From: Sphingobium sp. D43FB
GTDB taxonomy: Bacteria > Pseudomonadota > Alphaproteobacteria > Sphingomonadales > Sphingomonadaceae
Direction: 5' to 3'
DNA: 64,000 nucleotides
Assembly: GCF_002312805.1 (NCBI RefSeq)
Contig: NZ_NMUA01000011.1
Coordinates: 1-64,000 of the forward strand
In this document: piece by piece, positions 25,757 to 34,616 of the stretch
Position numbering within the stretch: position 1 is the stretch's first letter
Layout of the letters: each line of letters opens with the position of its first letter
Translations under genes and position numbers: made by a program
The notes under the pieces: model-generated
Databases searched by the model: none
Told to the model about the DNA's origin: nothing
The model's input: the letters and a program-made list of their open reading frames with translations, nothing else

Positions 25757-26085
25757 GCCCGCGCTTTAACGCCTTCCGCGCCAAAGGCAAAGCGGCAGAC
25801 CGCGCGGGGATTTGGGGTGTTCAGGGTCACAGCGCGACTTTGAAGGGGCAGCCGTCGCAGGCGACTAATTTCAGGCATCCCCCCAGCCTAGCTTAAAAGC
25901 CTCCTGCAGACGGTCTGCCTTTTTAGGTAAGGCCGACTTGGGGAAGCGATTTCAAAAATACGCAACGCTTGTTGCGAATTCATGATAGGAGTGTCGCAAG
26001 TCGACAAGCGTTTCCTGAAGAAGCGCCACTCCCCGGATCAGCTTTCACCTCCGCAAGCTTGCCGGTCAGGCCCAATGGGAATGAT
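25757..26085. other. Intergenic region between hisC and the sensor kinase
   Basis: This 329-base divergent gap has no coding frame that I can support. It contains a GCAGAC-G-GTCTGC palindrome (25906-25918) followed by CTTTTT, and a CGCAAC-GCTT-GTTGCG hairpin (25961-25976). A stretch at about 25822-25865 (CAGGGTCACAG, TTGAAG, then CCGTCGCAGG) resembles one end of the dispersed 285-base element at 36796. Promoters for both flanking genes must lie here, but no clear consensus was identified. Confidence 0.5.
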
Positions 26086-27132
26086 ATGACGACCGACCAC
26101 TATCCCGACCTGACGCAGAATTTAGGCTTGGCTCTTCTTGCCTGTTCCAACGCACCTGCCCTCCTGTTGAATGGCGAAATGGGCGTTATCGGTGCCAGCG
26201 AGTCATTCTATCTCGCCTTTCCTTTGAAGCCTGAAAATGTCGCCGGACACAGCCTTTTTGAGTTGGGGGCAGGCGAATGGGACGTGCCGCAGCTTCGATC
26301 GCTCATGAATGCGACCCTTGGCGGTTATGCGCGGATCGAGGCTTATGAGATGGATTTCGGATCGGGCACCCCGCGCCGTCTCGTGTTGAACGCCCGCAAG
26401 CTCGATTATGGCAGTGCCGATCAAACCCTCCTTCTGTTGACCATCACCGATGTCACGGAGGCACGGATCAGTGAGAAACTCAAAGACGATCTGCTGCGCG
26501 AAAAAGCCATATTGCTGCAAGAGATCCAGCATCGCGTCGCCAACAGCCTCCAGATCATCGCGAGTGTCCTGATGCAAAGCGCGCGTCAGGTGCAATCCGA
26601 GGAAACACGCGGCCATCTGACCGATGCCCACAACCGTGTCATGTCGATTGCGACCGTTCAGCAACAGCTCACGGCCTCGCGCATTGGGGAGGTAGAATTG
26701 CGCAGCTACTTTACCCAACTTTGCCAGAGCCTTGGCGCTTCGATGATCCACGATCATAAAAGGCTGTCGCTGGGTGTCACCGTCGATGAAAGCCGGGTGA
26801 GTGCGGATATTTCCGTGAGCCTTGGCCTGATCGTCACTGAACTCGTCATCAATGCCCTCAAGCACGCTTTCCCAGGAGACCGGCAGGGGAAGATCGAAGT
26901 CGATTATCATTCCGAGGATTCCGACTGGAATCTGTCCGTCAGCGACGACGGCATCGGCACAGTCGATACATTGGGTGACGCGAAATCAGGACTTGGAACA
27001 AGTATTGTCGAAGCGCTCGCCGATCAATTGGGAGCCAAGATCGACATTCAGGACGGGGAGCCCGGACTCATAATTTCCGTCATTCACAATAAGAAAAGCG
27101 CTGAACTTTCGCCACCCGCAAAGGCGGCCTGA
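26086..27132 (+). CDS. HisKA_2/HWE-type sensor histidine kinase, soluble
   Basis: A 348-residue protein with no transmembrane segments. An N-terminal PAS-like domain (~20-125) ends in LLTITDVTEA, followed by a coiled linker and a HisKA_2 dimerisation domain, LLQEIQHRVANSLQIIASVL, with the phosphorylated histidine at about residue 149. The C-terminal HATPase domain has VTELVINALKHAF (N box) and SDDGIG (G1). In Alphaproteobacteria such kinases often feed the general stress response (PhyR-NepR-EcfG) or light sensing, but no partner regulator is nearby. The ATG at 26086 is chosen over a start at 25969 because the extra N-terminus is unlike any family and the site GGGAATG is adjacent. Confidence 0.82.
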   Translation: MTTDHYPDLTQNLGLALLACSNAPALLLNGEMGVIGASESFYLAFPLKPENVAGHSLFELGAGEWDVPQLRSLMNATLGGYARIEAYEMDFGSGTPRRLVLNARKLDYGSADQTLLLLTITDVTEARISEKLKDDLLREKAILLQEIQHRVANSLQIIASVLMQSARQVQSEETRGHLTDAHNRVMSIATVQQQLTASRIGEVELRSYFTQLCQSLGASMIHDHKRLSLGVTVDESRVSADISVSLGLIVTELVINALKHAFPGDRQGKIEVDYHSEDSDWNLSVSDDGIGTVDTLGDAKSGLGTSIVEALADQLGAKIDIQDGEPGLIISVIHNKKSAELSPPAKAA

Positions 27133-27298
27133 ACCCAGGCCAAGGCGGGACATTCCCTTGTCGACGGGCCGGGTTTGACCCCGCGCCTCTCAGCTCAAGC
27201 GTTCGATATCTTAGAGAGGGGCAAGACTTCATAGCCCTCGAATCAAGCCGGTTCTGGGCAGGTCGCAGGGATCGGGTTGCGGCACTGGATGGAGACGG

Positions 27299-27592
27299 CC
27301 CCCCACATCCTATTCCTCTTCCAATGTAGGATTTCCTCTGGTCTATCCTTGTCGATGGACCAGTACACCCTTCGCGCCCGCGCGCCCCAGCGGGCAATCG
27401 CCAACCCCTCACATCCTTGTGACCCACCTGTCGCGTCCCCGTCGCGTCGGTGGTGCGTCGCCGTGACTTTACAGGCGCGTCGTTGGGGCGTGGCCGGTGC
27501 GTCGGCAGCACTTGCCCGCCACTATTCCCGCAAAAAGAGCCGGAAAAGCGTATCCTGTAATGGTGTGAACTTGCGCCCTGTGACCCTGTCGT
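27299..27592 (+). repeat. Dispersed intergenic element, copy 1
   Basis: A ~290-base stretch matches, in inverted orientation, 36796-37078. The most conserved block is 27301-27340, with the palindrome ATCCTA...TAGGAT, followed by blocks near 27418-27475 (GTGACCCACCTG, then CGCGTCCCCGTCGCG) and near 27554-27590 (GTGAACTTGCGCCCTGTGAC). Three GTGAC motifs recur. No supportable coding frame; the short frames across it are not shared intact by copy 2. It occupies most of the 27133-27614 gap; the part before it (27133-27298) has no feature I can name. Confidence 0.75.
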
Positions 27593-27614
27593 CGCGCCGC
27601 GACGTCTGGACGCC

Positions 27615-28364
27615 TTATGCGCGCATCGACTCCAGCGCCTTGGCGACGCCCAATATACCTTCGGGCGCGGCGGCGAAGCCCATATGGGTGCAGTCGACCT
27701 CGATCGCCTTGTCGCGTTCGCCGCTGCGGCCTTTGGCGCATTCGGGCAGGATCACGCCGTCGCGCTGCGACCACAATGCAACCGTGGGCACCGGCGGCTT
27801 GACTTCGCGGGTGCAGGGGAAAGGCGGTTTATCGACCGGGAAGCCCGATACGAGCTGATAGAGCCGCCAGGCATGATTGGCGCGCGGGTCGCCGGAAAAA
27901 GGCGTGCCCAGCGTCACCACGCCGCCGACCTTGTGCGTCGCATATTTCGCATATTCGCGCGCGTACAGCCCGCCGAGGCTCCAGCCCACGAGCGTCACCG
28001 GCCCGCCGCCTGCACGCCGAATGGCATCGACGCGGCGGTCGATCTGGTCGAGGCTATCGGGTTTCGGCCCATAATTGCGGCCCATCGCCCAGTCATGCGC
28101 GGCATAGCCCGCTGCGGTCAAAATCTGCCGCATGGCGTCCATCCGCCGTTCGGACGCAAGCAAGCCGGGGATCAGCAATATGGAACGGCCATCACCCTTG
28201 ATCTGCTGCGCCAGCACATCGGCCTGCGCCTGGGTCCGGGCAAGGTCGCGGGGAAGCGACAGGTTGCCGAGCAGATGTGACAAGGAAGGACGCACCGGCG
28301 CGGCTGGCCCCGATGCGAAACGATCTTTCCAAAAACTGCTGACGGTTTGAGCGTAAGGTGGCAC
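27615..28364 (-). CDS. Alpha/beta hydrolase (esterase/lipase-like)
   Basis: A 249-residue alpha/beta hydrolase. The nucleophile elbow is VGWSLGGLYAREYA (GxSxG), preceded by an ILLIPGLLAS oxyanion region near residue 62; the aspartate and histidine of the triad are probably in SQRDGVI and in DCTHMGF. There is no clear signal peptide. The PGLLAS and GGLYAREYA features are close to triacylglycerol lipase/PGAP1-like proteins. The natural substrate is unknown. It is transcribed alone. Confidence 0.82.
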   Translation of the reverse strand: MPPYAQTVSSFWKDRFASGPAAPVRPSLSHLLGNLSLPRDLARTQAQADVLAQQIKGDGRSILLIPGLLASERRMDAMRQILTAAGYAAHDWAMGRNYGPKPDSLDQIDRRVDAIRRAGGGPVTLVGWSLGGLYAREYAKYATHKVGGVVTLGTPFSGDPRANHAWRLYQLVSGFPVDKPPFPCTREVKPPVPTVALWSQRDGVILPECAKGRSGERDKAIEVDCTHMGFAAAPEGILGVAKALESMRA

Positions 28365-28474
28365 GAGAACAAGAATCCCAGGCCCATTCGGGCAAAGATG
28401 ACGTTATCGTGACAAACACTGCGCGCGTCTATTGGTTTCGTCTTATGAGACGAACGGTTCGTCGCTGTTATGGT

Positions 28475-29365
28475 TCAGGGCGTTGGAATGACCGGGGTGA
28501 CAGGCGCGGGATCAACGGCCTGCAAAGGGCGCGGTTCCAGGATCGCGGCGGTTTCGATGAGGTCCAGCGCGCGCCGCGCTTCGAGATAACGGCGCGCAAA
28601 TTGCAGCCAGCGATCGGCGGCGGCACGGCCGGGCATCCGCTCCACTTCGGCCAGCGCCGCGCTCACCCGCCCGCCGTCGAGATAGCGCACGGCCCGCTCC
28701 AGCGCAGCCTGGGGCCGGGGGGAGGGGGTGGATGCCCTGCGAATCGTCACCAGTTCGCGCGCTTCATGGGCGATGGCGTCCCACCAGTCGCTTTCCACCG
28801 GCGGCGTGGTCAATCGATCGCTAAGGTCGGTGAGGCCAACGCGCAAATCAGCCAGCGTCACTGGCTCGCGTGCCGCGTTGATGATGGTGGCGACGGCGCG
28901 CGGCTGGGCCTGGCCGAAACGGGAGCGCAACTGCGCCTCGATATAGCCGAGCGGCCCGCCATTATCGAGCGCGCGGCGCGCGGCAAAGGCGATCAGCAGC
29001 CCTTCGGCGCGCGCGGCATTGCCCGATGCGGCCTGCGCCTCGACCGTGATGCGGGTGAGCCGTTGATCAAGCGCGGCCACGCGGGCGTCGAGCAATTGCG
29101 CGCTGCTGGCGGTCAGGGCACCGGGCGCGACGGTCGGGGACGGAGCGCCGACCTGTGGCATGACGGCGACGGGCTGGACCGATTGGCCGTTCCAGCGTTT
29201 TTGAATCTGCGGCCAGGCCCAGATGGTGAGCGCGACACCGATCGCAAAGGCGAGCAGCATCAATGTCACCAGCGGCAGGGTGCTGCGCCGACGGGCAGGG
29301 GGCGGGGTTACGGGGATACTCCTATCGCCGTCCGCGTCGTGCATGCTGACCCTTTCGCCTGTCAT
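28475..29365 (-). CDS. Mitofilin-like (alphaproteobacterial Mic60/COG4223) inner-membrane protein
   Basis: A 296-residue protein with a short cytoplasmic N-terminus, one transmembrane helix (~28-50) and a long periplasmic region of helices and coiled coil (LLDARVAALDQRLTRITVEA). The C-terminal third, with ARRYLEARRALDLIETAAIL, is the mitofilin signature region. Alphaproteobacterial Mic60 homologues are typically encoded right after hemD, as here. The mitochondrial counterpart shapes crista junctions; the bacterial one is thought to work in membrane invagination and outer-membrane contact. The start is ATG 29365, seven bases after hemD; ATG 29344 is an alternative. Confidence 0.75.
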   Translation of the reverse strand: MTGERVSMHDADGDRSIPVTPPPARRRSTLPLVTLMLLAFAIGVALTIWAWPQIQKRWNGQSVQPVAVMPQVGAPSPTVAPGALTASSAQLLDARVAALDQRLTRITVEAQAASGNAARAEGLLIAFAARRALDNGGPLGYIEAQLRSRFGQAQPRAVATIINAAREPVTLADLRVGLTDLSDRLTTPPVESDWWDAIAHEARELVTIRRASTPSPRPQAALERAVRYLDGGRVSAALAEVERMPGRAAADRWLQFARRYLEARRALDLIETAAILEPRPLQAVDPAPVTPVIPTP

Positions 29366-29372
29366 CGTCCCG

Positions 29373-30044
29373 TCATTCGCACAAAGAAAGGGCGAGGGCC
29401 AGCATGTCGTCATCGACCGGCTTGTGCGGCGCGGAAAGGCTGGCCCAGCCGCTGCCGCAGGCGGCCAGCGCGGCGTGGCTGATCGCCACGATATGCAGCG
29501 CGCTCCGCTGGTCGAGCGGAATGCGTTCGGCCAGTCGCTCGCCCACGCGCGGCGAATGGACGAGCAGGATGGCGCCGGGGGTGGCATCGCGCAGCAGCGT
29601 CGGGTCGGGCGGCAGGCTGGCCATCGTATACACCGCGATCCGGGTGAGGCGCAGCGGCCCGGCGTCCATCGGCGCGACCGTGGTGCCCGCCAGATGGAGG
29701 ACGGCGCGATGACCATCCGCCTCAATCCGGGCGGCAATGGCGCTGGCGTCGCCCTCGCCACAGGTCACGGCGACAAAGCCTGCTTCCTGCAACGCCGCCG
29801 CCGTCGCCGCGCCGACCGCATAGGTCGGGAGCGCGCGATACGCGGCCAGTCGCGGTCCGGCCAGCCGCACCGTATTGGCGCTGGTCAGCAGCAGCGCGTC
29901 GAATCCCTCGGCGGGGGGCGATACCCAGTCGAGCGGCAAGGGCGCGAACAGCGGATGGCGCAGCACGTCGAAGCCCAGGCGCGCGGCCTTGTCCGCCGTC
30001 CTGCCCGCCGCCGGTTCGGGGCGCAGGATGATGAGCCGCCTCAC
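29373..30044 (-). CDS. hemD: Uroporphyrinogen-III synthase
   Basis: About 223 residues with the HemD pattern: RRLIILRPEPAAGRTADKA, the segment LLTSANTVR in the first lobe, YAVGAATAAALQEAGF and LHIVAISHAALAA at the C-terminal side. It closes and isomerises hydroxymethylbilane to uroporphyrinogen III. Sequence conservation in this family is low, so position after hemC adds weight. The start is GTG: either 30044 or the in-frame copy at 30059, which still overlaps the hemC stop, because a 15-bp duplication lies between them. Confidence 0.88.
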   Translation of the reverse strand: MRRLIILRPEPAAGRTADKAARLGFDVLRHPLFAPLPLDWVSPPAEGFDALLLTSANTVRLAGPRLAAYRALPTYAVGAATAAALQEAGFVAVTCGEGDASAIAARIEADGHRAVLHLAGTTVAPMDAGPLRLTRIAVYTMASLPPDPTLLRDATPGAILLVHSPRVGERLAERIPLDQRSALHIVAISHAALAACGSGWASLSAPHKPVDDDMLALALSLCE

Positions 30045-30068
30045 CCCTCGAACCCTCACCCCTCGAAC
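30039..30068. repeat. Exact 15-bp tandem duplication at the hemC-hemD junction
   Basis: CCTCACCCCTCGAAC is present twice in direct tandem, at 30039-30053 and 30054-30068 (plus strand). It covers the hemC stop codon and the hemD GTG start. Because the unit is a multiple of three, both hemD GTGs are in frame. Confidence 0.95.
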
Positions 30069-30982
30069 AAGGCCCGCAGCGCCGGGCTGGCCTGCTCCAG
30101 CAAAGCGCGGCCGACCGCTTGCGCCACAACATCGTCGCCGCGCGCCAGCCATGTTTCCTGGGCCACCGTTTCCTGCCCATCGGGGCTGATGATCTCGGCG
30201 CGCAGATATAGCCCGTCACCATCCACCACCGCCAGCGCCGCGATCGGCGAATGGCAGGTGCCACCCAGCGCCTTCAACACCGCACGTTCGGCCGCGACGG
30301 CATCGGTCGTGTCGATGTCGCTGATCACCGCCAGCGCGTCATGCAGCGGCGCATTGTCGGCCAGTGCCTCGATCCCGACCGCGCCCTGCGACGGGGCGGG
30401 CAACATGGTGTCGATCGGGATGGTCACGCCGATATCGCTCTGGTCGAGCCGGTCAAGGCCCGCCGCCGCCAGCAGCGTGGCATGGACCTCCCCCGCCGCC
30501 AGCTTGGCGAGGCGGGTGGCGACATTGCCGCGGAACAGGGTGATGGTGGCGTCGGGACGCAGCCGCATGACCTGCGCGGCGCGGCGCGGCGAACTGGTGC
30601 CGACGACCGGATTGGCGGGCAGCGCGTCGAAACTGTCCACCCCCACCAGCTTGTCCCGCACATCGGCGCGCGGCAGCATCGCGGCGATCTGGAAGATGGC
30701 GGGGCGGATGGTTTCGACATCCTTCATGCTGTGGACGGCGAAGTCGATCTCCTGCGCGACCAACGCGCGTTCCAGTTCCTTGGTCCACAGCGCCTTGCCG
30801 CCGATATCGGCGAGCGCTCGGTCCTGGATCCGGTCGCCGCTGGTCTGGACGGTGACGATCTCGATCGCATCCTCCCCCCAGCCATGGGCGGTGATAAGCG
30901 CATGGGCGGTCATGTGCGCCTGGGCCAGCGCAAGCGGGGAGCCTCTGGTGCCAAGGCGCAACGGTCGATCGGACAAATACAT
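30056..30982 (-). CDS. hemC: Porphobilinogen deaminase (hydroxymethylbilane synthase)
   Basis: A 308-residue protein. RLGTRGSPLALAQA (9-22) is the HemC N-terminal signature, KDVE (residues 87-90) includes the catalytic aspartate, FRGNVATRL binds the substrate, and the cofactor-anchoring cysteine is C243 in LGGTCHSPIA. It joins four porphobilinogen units for haem and sirohaem. It heads the hemC-hemD-mitofilin unit and is divergent from tsaD. Confidence 0.95.
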   Translation of the reverse strand: MYLSDRPLRLGTRGSPLALAQAHMTAHALITAHGWGEDAIEIVTVQTSGDRIQDRALADIGGKALWTKELERALVAQEIDFAVHSMKDVETIRPAIFQIAAMLPRADVRDKLVGVDSFDALPANPVVGTSSPRRAAQVMRLRPDATITLFRGNVATRLAKLAAGEVHATLLAAAGLDRLDQSDIGVTIPIDTMLPAPSQGAVGIEALADNAPLHDALAVISDIDTTDAVAAERAVLKALGGTCHSPIAALAVVDGDGLYLRAEIISPDGQETVAQETWLARGDDVVAQAVGRALLEQASPALRALFEG

Positions 30983-31026
30983 ATGCGGCTTGCTCTAATG
31001 ACCACGGGCTTTAGATGGAAGCGGCA

Positions 31027-32061
31027 ATGACAATCATCCTTGGCCTGGAATCGAGCTGCGATGAAACCGCAGCGGCGCTGGTGACGGCCGACGGGCGGAT
31101 ATTGGCCCATCGCCTGGCGACACAGGAGGAGGCGCATCGCCCCTATGGCGGCGTCGTACCCGAAATCGCGGCGCGCGCGCATGTTGAGGCGTTGACGCCC
31201 CTGATCGCGGCGGCGCTGGCGGATGCGGAAATGACCTTGGCCGATGTCGATGTGATCGCCGCGACTGCCGGACCGGGGTTGATCGGCGGGGTGATGGTGG
31301 GGCTGGTTACCGGCAAGGCATTAGCCCATGCGGCGGGCAAGCCCCTGATCGCGGTCAACCATCTGGAAGGTCATGCGCTGTCGCCGCGCCTCGCCGATCC
31401 GACGCTGCAATTTCCCTATATGCTGCTGCTGGTATCGGGCGGCCATTGCCAGATTTTGCTCGTGCGCGGGCCGGGCGATTATGCGCGGCTGGCGACGACG
31501 ATCGACGATGCGGCCGGCGAGGCGTTCGACAAGACCGCCAAGCTGCTGGGGCTGGGCTATCCCGGCGGGCCGCTGGTCGAAAAGGCAGCGGCGCAGGGCA
31601 ATGCCAAGGTGGTGCCGCTGCCCCGCCCGCTGGTCGGCACCGCCGAGCCGCATTTTTCCTTCGCAGGTCTTAAAAGCGCAGTGATGCGCGCGGTCCAGTC
31701 CGGGCATTATTCGACGCAGGACATCGCCGCGAGCTTTCAGCAGGCGGTGATCGACTGCCTGATCGACCGCACCCGCCGCGCGTTGGGGACAGGCGAAAGC
31801 GTGACGGCGCTGGTCGTCGCCGGGGGCGTCGCCGCCAACCAGGCGATTCGCGGCGCGCTCGAAGCGCTGGCGGTGGAGCATGACCTGCCCTTCGTCGCGC
31901 CACCGCTCTGGCTTTGCACCGACAATGCGGCAATGATCGCCTGGGCCGGGGCAGAGCGCTATGCGGTGGGGCTGGTCGATGATCTGACCTTCCCCGCCCG
32001 GCCGCGCTGGCCGCTCGACCCGGCGGCGGAAAAGGCGCGCGGAGCGGGAGTGAAAGCATGA
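31027..32061 (+). CDS. tsaD: tRNA N6-adenosine threonylcarbamoyltransferase TsaD
   Basis: A 344-residue ASKHA-fold protein: [16 protein letters not shown] at the start, [11 protein letters not shown] carrying the metal-binding histidines, [10 protein letters not shown], and the C-terminal [12 protein letters not shown]. TsaD with TsaB and TsaE places the threonylcarbamoyl group on A37 of ANN-decoding tRNAs. The ATG at 31027 is preferred to 31015 because GGAAG lies just before it and the family starts at this methionine. It is coupled to gpsA by an ATGA overlap. Confidence 0.95.
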   Translation: MTIILGLESSCDETAAALVTADGRILAHRLATQEEAHRPYGGVVPEIAARAHVEALTPLIAAALADAEMTLADVDVIAATAGPGLIGGVMVGLVTGKALAHAAGKPLIAVNHLEGHALSPRLADPTLQFPYMLLLVSGGHCQILLVRGPGDYARLATTIDDAAGEAFDKTAKLLGLGYPGGPLVEKAAAQGNAKVVPLPRPLVGTAEPHFSFAGLKSAVMRAVQSGHYSTQDIAASFQQAVIDCLIDRTRRALGTGESVTALVVAGGVAANQAIRGALEALAVEHDLPFVAPPLWLCTDNAAMIAWAGAERYAVGLVDDLTFPARPRWPLDPAAEKARGAGVKA

Positions 32062-33029
32062 AGGCGGGGGTCATCGGAGCGGGTGCCTGGGGCACGGCGC
32101 TGGCGCAATTGCTGGCCGCCGATGGACAGGCGGTGCGGCTATGGGCGCTGGAGGCCGAGGTGGTCGACGCGGTCAATGGGTCGCAGGAAAATCCGCTCTA
32201 TCTGCCGGGCATCCCGCTCTCGCCCTCGATCGCCGCGACCGGCGCGATGGCGGATATGGCCGATTGCGATCTGTTGCTGGTGGTCAGCCCCGCCCAGCAT
32301 CTGCGCAGCGTCGTGGCGCAGGCACCCGCAGGCGTCCCGCTGCTGCTCTGTTCCAAGGGGATCGAGGCGGGCACCAGCCTGCTGATGTCGGAAGTCGCGC
32401 AACAGGCGCAGCCCCGGTCGCCCATCGCCGTCCTGTCCGGCCCGACCTTTGCGCATGAAGTGGCGCGCGGCTTACCGACCGCGATTACGCTGGCCTGCGA
32501 GGACCGGGCGCTGGGCGAACGGCTGGCGGCGCGGATCGCCCGGCCTGCCTTCCGCCCCTATCTGTCCGACGATGTGATCGGCGCGGAGATTGGCGGCGCG
32601 GTCAAGAATGTGCTGGCGATCGCCTGTGGCGTGGCCGAGGGCGCGGGGCTGGGCCTCAATGCGCGGGCGGCGCTCATCAGTCGCGGTTTTGCCGAAATGA
32701 CGCGCTTTGGCCTGGCGCGCGGCGCGCGCGCGGAGACGCTGGGCGGGCTGTCGGGACTGGGCGATCTCGTCCTCACCTGCTCCTCCACCAATTCGCGTAA
32801 CTTTTCGCTGGGCAAGGGGCTGGGCGAGGGACAGGCCGCCGCCGACCTGCTCGCCAACCGCCGCACCGTGGCCGAAGGCGCGTTCACCGCGCCAGTGTTG
32901 CGCGCCGCGGCGCACGCGGCAGGGGTCGAAATGCCGGTGGTGGATGCGGTGTGCGCGCTGCTGGCCGACGCCGTGCCGCTCGCTCAGGTCATCGACGCGC
33001 TGCTCGCGCGTCCGTTGCGTCCCGAATAG
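32058..33029 (+). CDS. gpsA: NAD(P)-dependent glycerol-3-phosphate dehydrogenase
   Basis: A 323-residue protein with the nucleotide-binding [14 protein letters not shown] at the N-terminus, [14 protein letters not shown], the catalytic lysine in [14 protein letters not shown], and the signature [12 protein letters not shown]. It makes sn-glycerol-3-phosphate for phospholipids. It is downstream of and overlapping tsaD (ATGA), and followed 21 bases later by the flippase-like gene. Confidence 0.95.
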   Translation: MKAGVIGAGAWGTALAQLLAADGQAVRLWALEAEVVDAVNGSQENPLYLPGIPLSPSIAATGAMADMADCDLLLVVSPAQHLRSVVAQAPAGVPLLLCSKGIEAGTSLLMSEVAQQAQPRSPIAVLSGPTFAHEVARGLPTAITLACEDRALGERLAARIARPAFRPYLSDDVIGAEIGGAVKNVLAIACGVAEGAGLGLNARAALISRGFAEMTRFGLARGARAETLGGLSGLGDLVLTCSSTNSRNFSLGKGLGEGQAAADLLANRRTVAEGAFTAPVLRAAAHAAGVEMPVVDAVCALLADAVPLAQVIDALLARPLRPE

Positions 33030-33050
33030 CCGCCGCGCCGCAGCATTCAT

Positions 33051-34577
33051 TTGTCTACAGATAATCCCACGGGTCCGTCCCTATCGCCCGCTGCCGTCGC
33101 GCAGAGCGATCAGGATGATATCGCCGCCCTGGCCAAGGGCGGGCGGACCAATATTTTCGGCTTCCTGCTGCGCCTCGCGGCGCGGCTGCCCTTCCTGTTC
33201 ATCGCCGGGCGCGTCTATGGTGCCGAAGCGCTGGGCCGCTTCGCCTATGCGGTGCTGGTGGTGGAATTCGTCGCGCAGCTCGCCACGCTGGGGCTGAAGC
33301 GCGGGCTGGCGGGCGCGCTCAGCCAGACCGAACGGCCGCATAATCATGTCGTGACCGATGCGATGGTGCTGACGCTGACCGCGTCGCTGCTAGGGGCGGC
33401 GCTATTGCTCGTCTTTCCGCAGGCGATGTTTCCCAATAGCGGCATCAACGGCCTCGACCGACTGCTGGCGCTGATCGTCATCGCGGTTGCCGGGTCCGAC
33501 GTGGCGCTGGCGGCCTGCGCCTATCGGTTCGATGTCGGCGCGACGGTGCGGGCGCGGGCGATCATCGAACCCTGGACGATCAGCATCGCGGTCTTTGCCT
33601 TTTCCTTCTACTCCCGGCGGGACGGCCTGATCATGGCTTATGCCATGGCGATGACTGCGGCGTTGATCGCCTCGCTCATCCCGATGGTGCGCCATTATGG
33701 CTTGCCGACGGGCTGGCGACCCAATTTTCCGCGACTGTGGCGGATGGCCCGGCGCAACCTGCCGCTGGCGGCCGCCGATGGCGTCGAATGGGGGTCGCGG
33801 CGACTGGACATGGCGATATTGGGCCTGTTCGTCAGCCCGGCGGTGATCGGCGTCTATTATGTCGCGCAGCAAGTCGCCTCGCTGCCGCAAAAGCTCAAGA
33901 CCAGTTTCGATCCGATCCTTGGGCCGGTGATCACCCGCAACCTGGCCGAGAACAATCTGGTCGGCATTGCGCGGCAGGTGAGCCAGGTGGGTTTCTGGAT
34001 CATCGCGGCGCAGGCGGGGATTGCGCTCGCGCTCGCCATTCCGGGCGAAGCGGTGATGGGGCTGGTCGGTCCCAATTTCGTCGCGGGCACCGGGGCGCTG
34101 GGCTTTCTGCTGCTGGCGGAGGTCATTGCGGCGACGGCGGTCGTCAGCGAATCGGCGCTGGTCTATATTGCCCGCCACCGCAATCTGATGATCTCGCTGG
34201 GCATGATCGGGTGCCAGGCGGCGTTCAGTTTCGCGCTGATCCTGGGCGCGCGCGCGATAGAATTGCCACCGATGTGGCTGGCGGCGGCACCGGCGCTGGC
34301 GCTGTGCCTGTCGCTGGGCATCGGGGCCTTCGTCAAGGCGCGGTTGCTGTCGCGCTTGCTGGGTGCGCCGATCAACGCCTGGCGCTGGTCGCTGCTGAGC
34401 GCGGCGGCGGTCGCCAGCTTGGTGGGGGCCGCGGTCACTGCCCTGCCGCCACGGCTAGAATGGGTCGAGCTGGCGGTCGGCATCTGGGTGATTTTGGGGG
34501 CCTATGGCTTCGTCATCTGGCGCTGGGGCTTTGGCTCCGAAGACCGGGCGCTGTTTCGGAAGAAAAAGGTGGATTGA
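33051..34577 (+). CDS. Polysaccharide/lipid flippase-like membrane protein (MOP superfamily)
   Basis: A 508-residue protein with about 12-14 transmembrane segments and the layout of Wzx/RfbX/MATE-type exporters. The motif-like GRVYGAEALGRFAYAVLVVE after TM1 and YYVAQQVASLPQKLKTSFDP in the middle are typical of oligosaccharide flippase families. A glycan substrate is inferred. No glycosyltransferase genes are adjacent, so it does not sit in a surface-polysaccharide cluster here. It appears to start with TTG at 33051; no better start exists before the first conserved residues. A strong terminator follows. Confidence 0.78.
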   Translation: MSTDNPTGPSLSPAAVAQSDQDDIAALAKGGRTNIFGFLLRLAARLPFLFIAGRVYGAEALGRFAYAVLVVEFVAQLATLGLKRGLAGALSQTERPHNHVVTDAMVLTLTASLLGAALLLVFPQAMFPNSGINGLDRLLALIVIAVAGSDVALAACAYRFDVGATVRARAIIEPWTISIAVFAFSFYSRRDGLIMAYAMAMTAALIASLIPMVRHYGLPTGWRPNFPRLWRMARRNLPLAAADGVEWGSRRLDMAILGLFVSPAVIGVYYVAQQVASLPQKLKTSFDPILGPVITRNLAENNLVGIARQVSQVGFWIIAAQAGIALALAIPGEAVMGLVGPNFVAGTGALGFLLLAEVIAATAVVSESALVYIARHRNLMISLGMIGCQAAFSFALILGARAIELPPMWLAAAPALALCLSLGIGAFVKARLLSRLLGAPINAWRWSLLSAAAVASLVGAAVTALPPRLEWVELAVGIWVILGAYGFVIWRWGFGSEDRALFRKKKVD

Positions 34578-34581
34578 ACGG

Positions 34582-34608
34582 ACGGAGGGGCAATACCCCT
34601 CCGTTTTT
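34582..34608 (+). terminator. Rho-independent terminator after the flippase gene
   Basis: ACGGAGGGG (34582-34590) and CCCCTCCGT (34596-34604) form a nine-base stem with a five-base loop and TTTTT immediately after. Confidence 0.88.
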
Positions 34609-34616
34609 CTGTTCGG

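Noticed and set aside
25906..25924. GCAGACGGTCTGC palindrome with a T run
   Set aside because: It looks like a terminator, but no plus-strand gene or RNA is visible upstream. It was mentioned in the gap entry but not called as a feature.
25940..26085. Possible EcfG-type (general stress) promoter before the HisKA_2 kinase gene
   Set aside because: GGAAG and CGCT can be found but the spacing and the -10 do not fit the GGAAC-N16/17-CGTT consensus.
27277..27858. Plus-strand frame of 193 codons across the dispersed element and into the hydrolase gene
   Set aside because: The part in the element resembles a frame in copy 2 only at DNA level and the remainder is antisense to the hydrolase.
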